This document shows positions 1 to 7,079 of a stretch of DNA of 22,279 nt, piece after piece. Below the pieces are notes generated by a model that saw only the letters and a program-made list of their open reading frames with translations, was not told the origin of the DNA and did no database searches. This DNA is from an uncultured Campylobacter sp. (GTDB lineage Bacteria; Campylobacterota; Campylobacteria; Campylobacterales; Campylobacteraceae), in assembly GCF_938018035.1 (NCBI RefSeq), contig NZ_CALIJF010000403.1, forward strand, positions 1 through 22,279, in the 5' to 3' direction. Position 1 is the first letter of the stretch. The number at the start of each line of letters is the position of its first letter. Made by a program: the position numbers and the translations under genes.

Positions 1-105
1 TCTGTCGCCTGCGAGGTGGTAAATTTAATATCAAGCTTATCGCCCCGCCTTTTTACGTTCTTGTGATATTTTTATCCAACTTATGCAGGCGCAAAGCTCG
101 CACAT

Positions 106-142
106 AGGCGGTTGCAGGTTTAAATTTGCGTGCAAACCGCTT
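106..142. terminator. Imperfect hairpin, possible upstream terminator or operator
   Basis: Arms at 108-116 (GCGGTTGCA) and 131-140 (TGCAAACCGC) pair with a single bulged base around a loop of about 14 nt. A T-rich run follows at 141-155. It could terminate a gene lying left of the window, or be a regulatory palindrome upstream of mccR. The rest of 1-177 shows no gene I can support. Confidence 0.3.
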
Positions 143-177
143 TGGTATATTTTTTAACGTTAGTTTAATGCTAAATT

Positions 178-252
178 TATATAATTTAAGTCTAGTTATA
201 TTTTAAGAGACGATTAAGAATGAAATGCGCTAAACTTGGAGGCGGATAGAGT
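178..252 (+). promoter_or_regulatory. Putative mccR promoter and ribosome binding site
   Basis: A TATAAT -10 hexamer lies at 180-185 inside AT-rich DNA, with no convincing -35, as is usual for sigma-70 promoters in Campylobacter. A GGAGG Shine-Dalgarno sequence at 238-242 sits 10 nt before the mccR ATG. The leader would be about 60 nt. Confidence 0.4.
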
Positions 253-942
253 ATGCAAGATTACGAATTATTGGATGTTTTGTCCAATAAAAGGGTTCTT
301 TGCCTAGAGGATGAGCCTGGGATTTTAAAAAATATAACCGAATCGCTACAGCTGTTTTTCGGCGAAGTAGTGGGGGTTAAGGACGGGCTGGAGGCGCTTG
401 ATGAGGCGATGAGCGGTTCGTACGACGCACTGGTTTTTGATATCGGCGTGCCGCATATGGACGGGCTAGAGGTCGTTAAAAAGATCCGCGCTGCCGGCAT
501 CTCAGTGCCGATCGTGATACTTTCGAGCCACACCGAGCAGGAGTATCTGTGGCGGGCGGTGGAGCTTAAGATCACTAGGTATCTGCCTAAGCCGTACGAC
601 AAAAACGCCTTTATAAAGGCGCTGCAAGACGTCGCTGCGGAGCTGATAAATCACGCGCCGATATTTAGCATAAGCAGTGAGTTGAAGTATGATTTTGCCA
701 AAAAGATCATCTACGTCAAAGACAGCGCCTGTCATCTTTCCAAAAGCGAGAGCAAGCTTTTGGAGTACTTCTTAGCGCGCAAAAATCAAACCGTAACCTA
801 CGAGCAGCTATTCGACTATATGTGGGAGTTCGAGCAGCCCAGCAAGGAGGCGATCAAGGCGATCGTCAAAGAGCTACGCCGCAAGATAGGCAAGGACGTG
901 ATCAAAAATTTATATGCGGTGGGGTATCTCTTTGAAGTATAA
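253..942 (+). CDS. mccR: OmpR-family response regulator MccR
   Basis: DNA-binding response regulator that probably switches on the sulfite-reduction array downstream. The receiver domain covers about residues 12-130, with the acidic pair E19/D20, the phospho-acceptor D63 in the VFDIGVPHMDG segment, the switch serines in VILSSH and the conserved lysine in LPKPYD. A winged-helix Trans_reg_C domain covers about residues 140-229; LRRKIGK is the typical recognition-helix region and the protein ends in the usual GYLFEV. Its 229 residues are normal for the family. The ATG has a good GGAGG site. The stop overlaps the start of the kinase gene, so the two are translationally coupled. The symbol rests on position next to mccA as in the Wolinella succinogenes mcc locus; the DNA target is inferred. 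Phosphorylation by the adjacent kinase is expected. Confidence 0.85.
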   Translation: MQDYELLDVLSNKRVLCLEDEPGILKNITESLQLFFGEVVGVKDGLEALDEAMSGSYDALVFDIGVPHMDGLEVVKKIRAAGISVPIVILSSHTEQEYLWRAVELKITRYLPKPYDKNAFIKALQDVAAELINHAPIFSISSELKYDFAKKIIYVKDSACHLSKSESKLLEYFLARKNQTVTYEQLFDYMWEFEQPSKEAIKAIVKELRRKIGKDVIKNLYAVGYLFEV

Positions 943-2350
943 ATTTAAATTTATCGTAGCGCTTTTCGTGCTGCTATATATCGTAATTACGGCTTTGGTT
1001 TTTAACTTCTACCGCGAGCTTGCGCTAAAGGACACGAGGCGCGAGGCGTTTTATATCCTAGATACGATGAATGCGGTGCGCGATTACGTCTCGACCGTGC
1101 AGCGCCCGCTAATAAACGAACTTAAGGAAAAAAAGCTTCTAAGCGAGGATTTTTTCGATCCGAGGCTGATGTCCTCGACCTACATAACGCGCGAAATTTA
1201 TAAAATTCAGCTCGCCAAAGAAAACATCAACTACGACTACAAGCTCGTCGCCACCGATCCGCTCAATCCCGAGCATGAGGGAAGCGAGTTTGAGAATGAA
1301 ATTTTAGAGGGCTTTAAAGAAAACAGATACAAAGAATATTCCAGAATCGTCTACGATAAAGGTGGCGCTTCGTATCTTTTGAGCTTGCCGATAACAAACT
1401 CTCAGCCTTCGTGCACCGAATGCCACAGCATCAACGCAGCGCCTAAAAAGATGCAAGAGCTCTACGGAGACGTGGGGAATTTTAAAGGCAGTCTAGGCGA
1501 TACGATCGCGATGATAAGCTTTAAAATTCCGATAAAAAGCATTCTGCTCTATCACACCAAAGAGTTTGTCGTTAGCGGCCTAAGCTTGCTTGTGGTATTT
1601 TTGATCTGTATATTTTGTATCTATAAAATTCACAAAAAAAACGCGACTTTAAAGATGCAAACTCAGCTTTTACTGATAAATCAAAGCCGCCTCGCGCTAA
1701 TGGGCGAGATGATCGGCAATATCTCGCACCAGTGGCGCCAGCCGTTATCGCAAATCAGCTCCACGCTCATAAATTTAGAGCTTTACAACGAGCGGGGCAA
1801 GCTCTCAAAAGAGAGGCTCGAAGGCGGCATTAGGGACGCGGGCGAGCAGGTAAAATTTATGAGCGATACGATCGAGGATTTTAAAAATTTCTTCAATCCG
1901 AATATGCCCAAGAGGGAATTTAGCGCCGGCGAAGCGATCGAGCAGGCGCGTAAAATTTTAAACGCCTCGCTTAAAAAACACGTCATCGATATAAGCGTGC
2001 GGATAGAGGAAAATTTCACCCTTTACGGCAACGTAAACGAGCTCATCCAGGTGCTAATAAACATCATAAACAACGCAAAGGAAGCGTTTTTGGACGTGCC
2101 GCTTAAACGGCGCGAGATTAAAATTCGCTCGTTTTTAAAGCAGGGCGAGCGAGTAATCACGATCGAAAATAACGCAAGCCGCATCGACGAAGCGCGGCTA
2201 GATAAAATTTTTGAGCCGCACTTTACGACAAAACAGCAGGGCAGCGGGCTCGGGCTATACATGAGTAAGATGATAATCGAAAAAAACAGAGGGAGCATAA
2301 GCGCTGCAAATTCCGACGAAGGCGCGATATTTACGATCGCTTTTCGTTAA
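914..2350 (+). CDS. mccS: Sensor histidine kinase MccS with haem-binding sensor domain
   Basis: Membrane histidine kinase partnered with MccR. Numbered from the ATG at 914, a first membrane helix lies at about 10-30, a periplasmic domain at about 31-215 and a second helix at about 216-238. The periplasmic part resembles Tll0287-like (DUF3365) sensor domains and contains C167-T-E-C170-H171, a c-type haem attachment site. The cytoplasmic part has an H-box with H272 in ISHQWRQPL, an N-box around NIINNAKEAF and a G2 box GSGLGLYMSK. Start choice is open: the ATG at 914 gives a 29-nt overlap with mccR, while the TTG at 932 gives an 11-nt overlap, follows a GGTGGGG stretch, and yields a more typical N-terminus (KYKFKFIVALFVLL). 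The signal could be sulfite or redox state; that is inference. Confidence 0.83.
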   Translation: MRWGISLKYKFKFIVALFVLLYIVITALVFNFYRELALKDTRREAFYILDTMNAVRDYVSTVQRPLINELKEKKLLSEDFFDPRLMSSTYITREIYKIQLAKENINYDYKLVATDPLNPEHEGSEFENEILEGFKENRYKEYSRIVYDKGGASYLLSLPITNSQPSCTECHSINAAPKKMQELYGDVGNFKGSLGDTIAMISFKIPIKSILLYHTKEFVVSGLSLLVVFLICIFCIYKIHKKNATLKMQTQLLLINQSRLALMGEMIGNISHQWRQPLSQISSTLINLELYNERGKLSKERLEGGIRDAGEQVKFMSDTIEDFKNFFNPNMPKREFSAGEAIEQARKILNASLKKHVIDISVRIEENFTLYGNVNELIQVLINIINNAKEAFLDVPLKRREIKIRSFLKQGERVITIENNASRIDEARLDKIFEPHFTTKQQGSGLGLYMSKMIIEKNRGSISAANSDEGAIFTIAFR

Positions 2351-2370
2351 ATTTAGACTTCATTAAATTT

Positions 2371-2454
2371 CTCCCTTTTTCACCCTTTTTTGTTGATATT
2401 ATTTCGAGCGTAGAACTTTGCTAATTTAAAATTTCGATTTTCAAAGGAGGAGCC
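2371..2454 (+). promoter_or_regulatory. mccA promoter with tandem direct repeat and strong RBS
   Basis: Two adjacent 10-bp direct repeats, CTCCCTTTTT (2371-2380) and CACCCTTTTT (2381-2390), sit exactly one helical turn apart. A TATTAT -10-like hexamer follows at 2397-2402, so the repeats cover the -35 position. This is the arrangement expected for an OmpR-family activator site and would suit MccR. A very strong AGGAGG Shine-Dalgarno lies at 2445-2450, 4 nt before the ATG. The role of the repeats is inferred. Confidence 0.5.
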
Positions 2455-4530
2455 ATGAAAAAATGGAATAAGATGCTACTCGGCGCGCTAGCCTGTATTA
2501 GCATTTTTGCCGCAGGAGCCTGTGCTGATGAAGGCATGGGGCATGAGATGGAAATGTCGCAAAAATCGCGCGACGTCATCGCAAATCCTAAGGGCACGTT
2601 GCAAAGCAGAGGCGTCATATCCTTGCAGGACTACGTCGTAGAAGAGCGAGAGATGTATGACTGGCTATTTAAAAATCACCCGATTTTTACCAAATACGGC
2701 GGTAAGACGGTCGGTAAGATGGATGTACACGACCGAGGTTTGGAGTGGCTTGCGGAAGGGCATGGATTTGACTTTTCAAAGGCTAGCAAAAGAGACGACG
2801 GCAAGGGTTATAGCTCTATGATGTATAGAATCCCTGCGGGCTCTTCTTTGCAATTTCCGAATAAATTCATAGGTCCTGAAAAATGCGGCGAGTGCCACCC
2901 CGCGCAGTATGAGACATGGAGCAGATCGCGCCACGCCACTACTATCCGCTTCCCGGGCGAGCATCCGGAGGTTAATAATAACCTAACCGATCCTGTATTT
3001 AGTCCGGATACCGCGTCGATCCTTCCAAAAGGTATTACCCCTGACGTAATTTATGCGACTGTGGGGCATCTAAGGACAAAATTCGGCTACGTAGATGCAT
3101 GGCTTCTACGCGGAACCTATCACGTAGAGGGCGGTTTGCTACGAGATGGTACCGGTCAGATCGTAGCCGGCGGTAACCAATTCCAAAGGACTTGGGCGTT
3201 AAATTTAGACGATGAGACGGTCAAAAAGATTAAAAAGATTGTTCCGGAATTCCCAGGCACACTTGAGGAATACGGCGATAACGGCGGTTACGTAAGAGGT
3301 CTTGCGTCGTATGCTGCGAAATATAAAAAATCGATGTTTTTCCAAGCAAACAGCTCGTATTGCGAAGTCTGCCACCCATTCAAATTCGATTTTAAAACTA
3401 AAAAAGAATTCTATGCTGCTTTGGGTAACGCAAAAGAGCTTCAAAAGCACACTATCTCCAAGGGTATCACCTGTGAAGAGTGCCATGGAGCGGGCGGTCA
3501 CCTTGACGGCGCTACAAATTTTAGAACCTCAAACTGCGAACGCTGCCACCAAAGATTTAACTATAGCCCTGATTTAGCTCGTGCTAATCCGATAAACAAC
3601 GGAAATCCAGATCTATCTCTTAGCTCTAAATTTAAATCTATGGGTCCAGGCTGCGGCTCTGAAGGCTCTCAATCATACTTTACCGCTCACTACGAGAAGG
3701 GTATGCGCTGCGTAACCTGCCACGATCCGCACGATAACACCGGACCGGTAGTTGGCGATAAAACCGTCAAGGGCGTAAATTATAACTCCGAGCAGGGCTA
3801 TTTGAGCGCGTTTTATACAAAGCCTAAGATCACAAAAGAGTGCAAAGATTGCCACCAAGAGCAAGCCTACATCGCTGCAAGAGCCGATACGCATAAAGAC
3901 AACACCTGCGCATCTTGCCACATGCCGTTTATGATGAGCTGCGAGAACTTCTACGCTATTCAGTTCCAAGACAACGCGGGATTTGATACTCAAAGAAGAT
4001 CGCACATCTGGAAGATCGACATCGATCCTGCTAGAAAATCTCTAGTCGCAGGCGATGCCGCTAAAGGTCCAAGAGATGCGAAAGATTGGCACTTCCAAAG
4101 AAATAAAGATGGACGAAATTTCGTCGATCTTATGTGGTCGTGCGCACGAACCTCGTGGGCGGATAAAGATATGCAAGATACCAAAGGCTGCCATAGCCCT
4201 GTCGTTTCCGAGCTAAAAGAGACACTTCACTTCAAGAACCAAAAGCAGGTTTACGATGAGGTTATGGGCTGGCAAACTCCGATTAAGAGCGACTTCTCGC
4301 AAGTTAAGATCGGTATTCAAGGAATTTACTCTATCCTTGAGACTAAAAAGCTTAACTCCAGCGACAAAACTCGCGTTTACGAGCTGATCGAAAAAGCTCA
4401 AGACACCGTCGATCTTATCGAAAAAGACGGCTCATGGGGAATGCATGGCTTTAAATATACTAAGCAAAGGCTAGAGGCCGCTAAAGAGTATATCAAAGAG
4501 GCTCAAAGAATTCTAAATAATAATTTATAA
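2455..4530 (+). CDS. mccA: Octahaem cytochrome c sulfite reductase MccA
   Basis: Periplasmic haem-copper enzyme that reduces sulfite to sulfide with six electrons and has no sirohaem. A signal peptide covers about residues 1-24, with cleavage near ACA-DE. Seven CXXCH haem sites begin at C144, C303, C340, C361, C419, C463 and C485. The eighth is the diagnostic CX15CH site: C563, fifteen residues, then C579-H580. Two cysteines outside any haem motif, C400 (GPGCGSEG) and C496 (MMSCENF), are 96 residues apart. As I recall, the Wolinella enzyme uses C399 and C495 to hold a Cu(I) next to the active haem, which is the same spacing. Length (691 aa) fits the family. The C-terminal part is helical and charged, as in related multihaem reductases. 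It is the first gene of the array, with the best RBS in the window and a hairpin right behind it, which suggests high expression. Confidence 0.96.
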   Translation: MKKWNKMLLGALACISIFAAGACADEGMGHEMEMSQKSRDVIANPKGTLQSRGVISLQDYVVEEREMYDWLFKNHPIFTKYGGKTVGKMDVHDRGLEWLAEGHGFDFSKASKRDDGKGYSSMMYRIPAGSSLQFPNKFIGPEKCGECHPAQYETWSRSRHATTIRFPGEHPEVNNNLTDPVFSPDTASILPKGITPDVIYATVGHLRTKFGYVDAWLLRGTYHVEGGLLRDGTGQIVAGGNQFQRTWALNLDDETVKKIKKIVPEFPGTLEEYGDNGGYVRGLASYAAKYKKSMFFQANSSYCEVCHPFKFDFKTKKEFYAALGNAKELQKHTISKGITCEECHGAGGHLDGATNFRTSNCERCHQRFNYSPDLARANPINNGNPDLSLSSKFKSMGPGCGSEGSQSYFTAHYEKGMRCVTCHDPHDNTGPVVGDKTVKGVNYNSEQGYLSAFYTKPKITKECKDCHQEQAYIAARADTHKDNTCASCHMPFMMSCENFYAIQFQDNAGFDTQRRSHIWKIDIDPARKSLVAGDAAKGPRDAKDWHFQRNKDGRNFVDLMWSCARTSWADKDMQDTKGCHSPVVSELKETLHFKNQKQVYDEVMGWQTPIKSDFSQVKIGIQGIYSILETKKLNSSDKTRVYELIEKAQDTVDLIEKDGSWGMHGFKYTKQRLEAAKEYIKEAQRILNNNL

Positions 4531-4533
4531 TTC

Positions 4534-4565
4534 TTTCGGGGTCGCGTAAGTTCGCGGCCCCGAAA
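4534..4565 (+). terminator. Strong hairpin between mccA and mccB
   Basis: Arms 4534-4546 (TTTCGGGGTCGCG) and 4553-4565 (CGCGGCCCCGAAA) form a 13-bp stem with a single G-U pair and a 6-nt loop, TAAGTT. Only TTTAA follows, so it is a weak terminator at best. It starts 3 nt after the mccA stop and ends 16 nt before the mccB ATG. It may act as a partial terminator or protect the mccA message from 3' decay, allowing more MccA than downstream proteins. Confidence 0.6.
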
Positions 4566-4581
4566 TTTAAAAGGCAAATGT

Positions 4582-5355
4582 ATGCAAAAAAGACTAAAAA
4601 TTTTCTTGCCTATCGTTTTGGCAAGCTGCGCGTTGGGCGCGAATTTAACTACGCAAGAACAAAAAGAATCTTATAGCATCGGAGCTTCTACCGGAAGCTA
4701 TGTTTCAAACCAGCTGCATTCACAAGCCGCGTTAGGTGTCAAATACGACTTAGATGCGGTGATAGAGGGGTTTTTGGACGCTCTTAAAAAGCAGCAGAAA
4801 CTAAAAGATGAGGAAATTATTGCGCTTTTGAATCAAAGAGCCGATAAACTAAATAAGATCGTAGAAACAAATTCCAAAGCGGAGCTTGATAAAAATTTAA
4901 AAGCAGGCAAGGAATTTATGGCGAAAAATGCCAAAAATCCGGACGTTAAAACCACAAAATCCGGTCTTCAATATGAAATTCTAAAGCTAGGTATGGGCGA
5001 AAAGCCAAAGCCCGAGAGCGTAGTAGTGATGAACTACAAGGCGTATTTGACGAACGGTAGCGTATTTGACGATACTTTCGCATCTAAAATTCCGGCGCAT
5101 CTTTCTATGATAGGCTTAATCGACGGATTACGCGAGGGATTGCTTTTGATGAATACGGGCTCGAAATATAAATTTACAATCCCTAGTAATTTAGCCTACG
5201 GCAACGTGGACGTAGATAGAATTCCTGCGGGTTCTGTGGTGATTTTTGAAGCCGAACTACTAAAAGTTTTAAAGCCCGGTGAGCTTGCCGATGCGGCGAA
5301 AAAGCTTAGCGAGAGCGAGGCTAAAAGCTTTCACGACGCGAACAAAACAAAGTAG
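4582..5355 (+). CDS. mccB: FKBP-type peptidyl-prolyl isomerase MccB
   Basis: Exported prolyl cis-trans isomerase, probably a folding helper for MccA. The N-terminus is a signal sequence containing LASC around residue 16, which matches a lipobox, so it may be a lipoprotein; cleavage at ALGA-N by signal peptidase I is the alternative. Residues about 22-120 form the helical FKBP_N dimerisation domain. Residues about 128-235 form the FKBP_C domain, with NYKAYL, VFDD, the LAYGN turn and IPAGSVVIFEAELL. The residue that is usually the active-site Trp (IxGW) is Leu here (IDGLREG), so catalytic efficiency or ligand binding may be altered. Length is usual for the Mip/FkpA type. Wolinella has an isomerase gene in the same place. 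Confidence 0.88.
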   Translation: MQKRLKIFLPIVLASCALGANLTTQEQKESYSIGASTGSYVSNQLHSQAALGVKYDLDAVIEGFLDALKKQQKLKDEEIIALLNQRADKLNKIVETNSKAELDKNLKAGKEFMAKNAKNPDVKTTKSGLQYEILKLGMGEKPKPESVVVMNYKAYLTNGSVFDDTFASKIPAHLSMIGLIDGLREGLLLMNTGSKYKFTIPSNLAYGNVDVDRIPAGSVVIFEAELLKVLKPGELADAAKKLSESEAKSFHDANKTK

Positions 5356-5383
5356 TTTTGCTTAAATTTAGTCGGAGGAGAAT

Positions 5384-6091
5384 ATGCAAAAGCAAAGAAG
5401 AAATTTTATAAAATCCGCCGCACTCGGCTCTTTAGGGCTTGGCGCAATCACCTCAAGCTTACTCGCGCAAAACAGCGCGGATAAAAGCGCGCAAGACGCA
5501 AACGCAAGCAGCAAAAAGCAAGAGCCGAAAAAGCCGCACTACGGCATGATATTCGATCAGAACAAATGCGTGGGCTGCACAGACTGCGAGATAGCCTGTA
5601 AAAAGGTAAATTCGGTTCCGAAGGGCCAAATGAGGCTTTTTATCCAGGATAAAACCGATCCGCTAAATTTGAAAGAAAAGCGCTATGTTAGAGTATCTTG
5701 TCAGCAGTGCGAGGACGCGCCGTGCGTAAAAGTTTGCCCGACGAAAGCCTGCCACAAGGACGAAAAAACCGGCATCACGACGATGAACACCGACGACTGC
5801 ATCGCCTGTAAATACTGCATCGTCGCCTGTCCTTACGACGTGCGCTTTATAAATCACGAAACAAGAGCCGCAGAGAGCTGCAACTTCTGCTTGGATACGA
5901 ATTTAAAAGACGGCCACGAGCCTGCCTGCATCGAGGCGTGCAGATACGAGGCGATCGTATTCGGCGATCTAAACGACGAAGAATCGCACATCAGCAAGCT
6001 GCTTCGCGTAAAAGATAGCCTGCGAATGCATCCTGAGTGCGGCACGAAGCCGAGCCTGCGCTATATTCCTGCGGTAAAACTGGGGGTGTGA
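5384..6091 (+). CDS. mccC: Tat-exported four-cluster iron-sulfur protein MccC (NrfC-like)
   Basis: Periplasmic electron-transfer subunit that should take electrons from the membrane partner MccD and pass them on to MccA. The N-terminus has a twin-arginine signal (QRRNFIK) followed by a hydrophobic stretch to about residue 28, so the protein folds with its clusters before export. Four cysteine groups for [4Fe-4S] clusters begin at C62 (CVGCTDCEIAC), C106 (CQQCEDAPCVKVC), C139 (CIACKYCIVAC) and C166 (CNFC, completed by ACIEAC). Each uses the ferredoxin pattern, with cysteines exchanged between groups as in NrfC/PsrB/PhsB proteins. A GGAGGAG site precedes the ATG. The mccD start lies 1 nt past the stop, indicating coupled translation. 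Confidence 0.92.
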   Translation: MQKQRRNFIKSAALGSLGLGAITSSLLAQNSADKSAQDANASSKKQEPKKPHYGMIFDQNKCVGCTDCEIACKKVNSVPKGQMRLFIQDKTDPLNLKEKRYVRVSCQQCEDAPCVKVCPTKACHKDEKTGITTMNTDDCIACKYCIVACPYDVRFINHETRAAESCNFCLDTNLKDGHEPACIEACRYEAIVFGDLNDEESHISKLLRVKDSLRMHPECGTKPSLRYIPAVKLGV

Positions 6092-6092
6092 T

Positions 6093-7064
6093 ATGAACGG
6101 AGCTATAAATTTCACTGCGACCTTCTCGCACGGCGTGGAGTGGGGCTGGCCGATCGCGGTCTATCTTTTGCTAGCAGGTATGAGCGGCGGCGCTTTAGTA
6201 GTCGCGATCCTCGTCAAATTTTATAAAAAACAGACCGAAAGCACGCCGCTATTTAAGGCTGCGTCGCTGCTATCTTTCGTTACGATTTTACTCGGTATGG
6301 TTTGCTTAGTAGCCGATCTTGAGCGACCGCTTCTTTTTTGGAAAATTTTGATCAATTATAACTTTACTTCGGTTATGTCCGTGGGCGTGGCGGCGCTTTG
6401 CGTCTATATCCCGCTTACCTTTGTAGCCTGCCTTTATGCGTTTGAAGTTGATCTTGGCGGATTTTTATCGCGCAGACTTACTTTTTTAAAAGGGCTTTTC
6501 ACGCTCGTAATGAAAATTTTAAACGCGCTTCGCCCGCTACTTCTTGCGCTTACGCTTGTTTTTGCGGTCGCGATCTGCACTTACACGGGATTTTTGATCT
6601 CGGTGCTCGTGCGCTTTCCTTTGCTAAATACCGCCGTTTTACCTGCGCTTTTTGTGGCATCTGGACTATCTGCCGGCATCGCAGGCTCTAGCCTCATAGC
6701 CGCGCTTTTCTTTAAAGCAGACCCGCACGGCGGCGATCTAAAAATTCTACACGCAGTCGAGTGGCCGGTTTTAGCGATGGAAATTTTATTAATCGGTATG
6801 ATTTTCGTCTCGCTAGTAACGGGCAGCGACGTGCAAAAAGCCGCGAGCGTCGCCTTCAGCGAGGGAATTTACGCGCGTCTTTTTTGGCTAGGCGTCGTAG
6901 GCGTTGGTTTTTGCGTACCGCTCGTTTTAAATTTCGCACTGGGCAAAAAGATCGCTCACACCGCATTTGCGTTCTACGTTAGCGCGCTTGCCAGCGTGGT
7001 CGGAGTATTACTTCTTAGAATGTTTATACTATACGCAGGACAAACTTACGATATAATAATGTAA
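6093..7064 (+). CDS. mccD: NrfD/PsrC-like membrane quinol dehydrogenase subunit MccD
   Basis: Integral membrane protein predicted to oxidise menaquinol and deliver electrons to MccC. It has about eight hydrophobic helices, starting near residue 18, and lacks any haem motif. The first helix carries the glycine-rich LLAGMSGGAL typical of NrfD-family quinone sites. A later helix has AICTYTGFLIS, again a family hallmark. Its 323 residues are normal for NrfD/PsrC proteins. The gene follows mccC by one base, as expected for a two-subunit complex. The assignment to sulfite rather than nitrite or polysulfide reduction comes from the neighbouring mccA. Confidence 0.92.
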   Translation: MNGAINFTATFSHGVEWGWPIAVYLLLAGMSGGALVVAILVKFYKKQTESTPLFKAASLLSFVTILLGMVCLVADLERPLLFWKILINYNFTSVMSVGVAALCVYIPLTFVACLYAFEVDLGGFLSRRLTFLKGLFTLVMKILNALRPLLLALTLVFAVAICTYTGFLISVLVRFPLLNTAVLPALFVASGLSAGIAGSSLIAALFFKADPHGGDLKILHAVEWPVLAMEILLIGMIFVSLVTGSDVQKAASVAFSEGIYARLFWLGVVGVGFCVPLVLNFALGKKIAHTAFAFYVSALASVVGVLLLRMFILYAGQTYDIIM

Positions 7065-7079
7065 AACTGCGGAGGGTTA

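Noticed and set aside
3..107. Open frame of 34 codons at the left edge (+ strand), ending at TAG 105-107 just before a hairpin
   Set aside because: It could be the tail of an upstream gene, since the hairpin follows directly, but it is short, shows no recognisable motif, and an open run of this length is not rare by chance.
5384..7064. nrfC/nrfD of a nitrite reductase system
   Set aside because: The proteins are NrfC/NrfD-like, but the linked multihaem enzyme has the CX15CH motif of MccA and there is no pentahaem NrfA.
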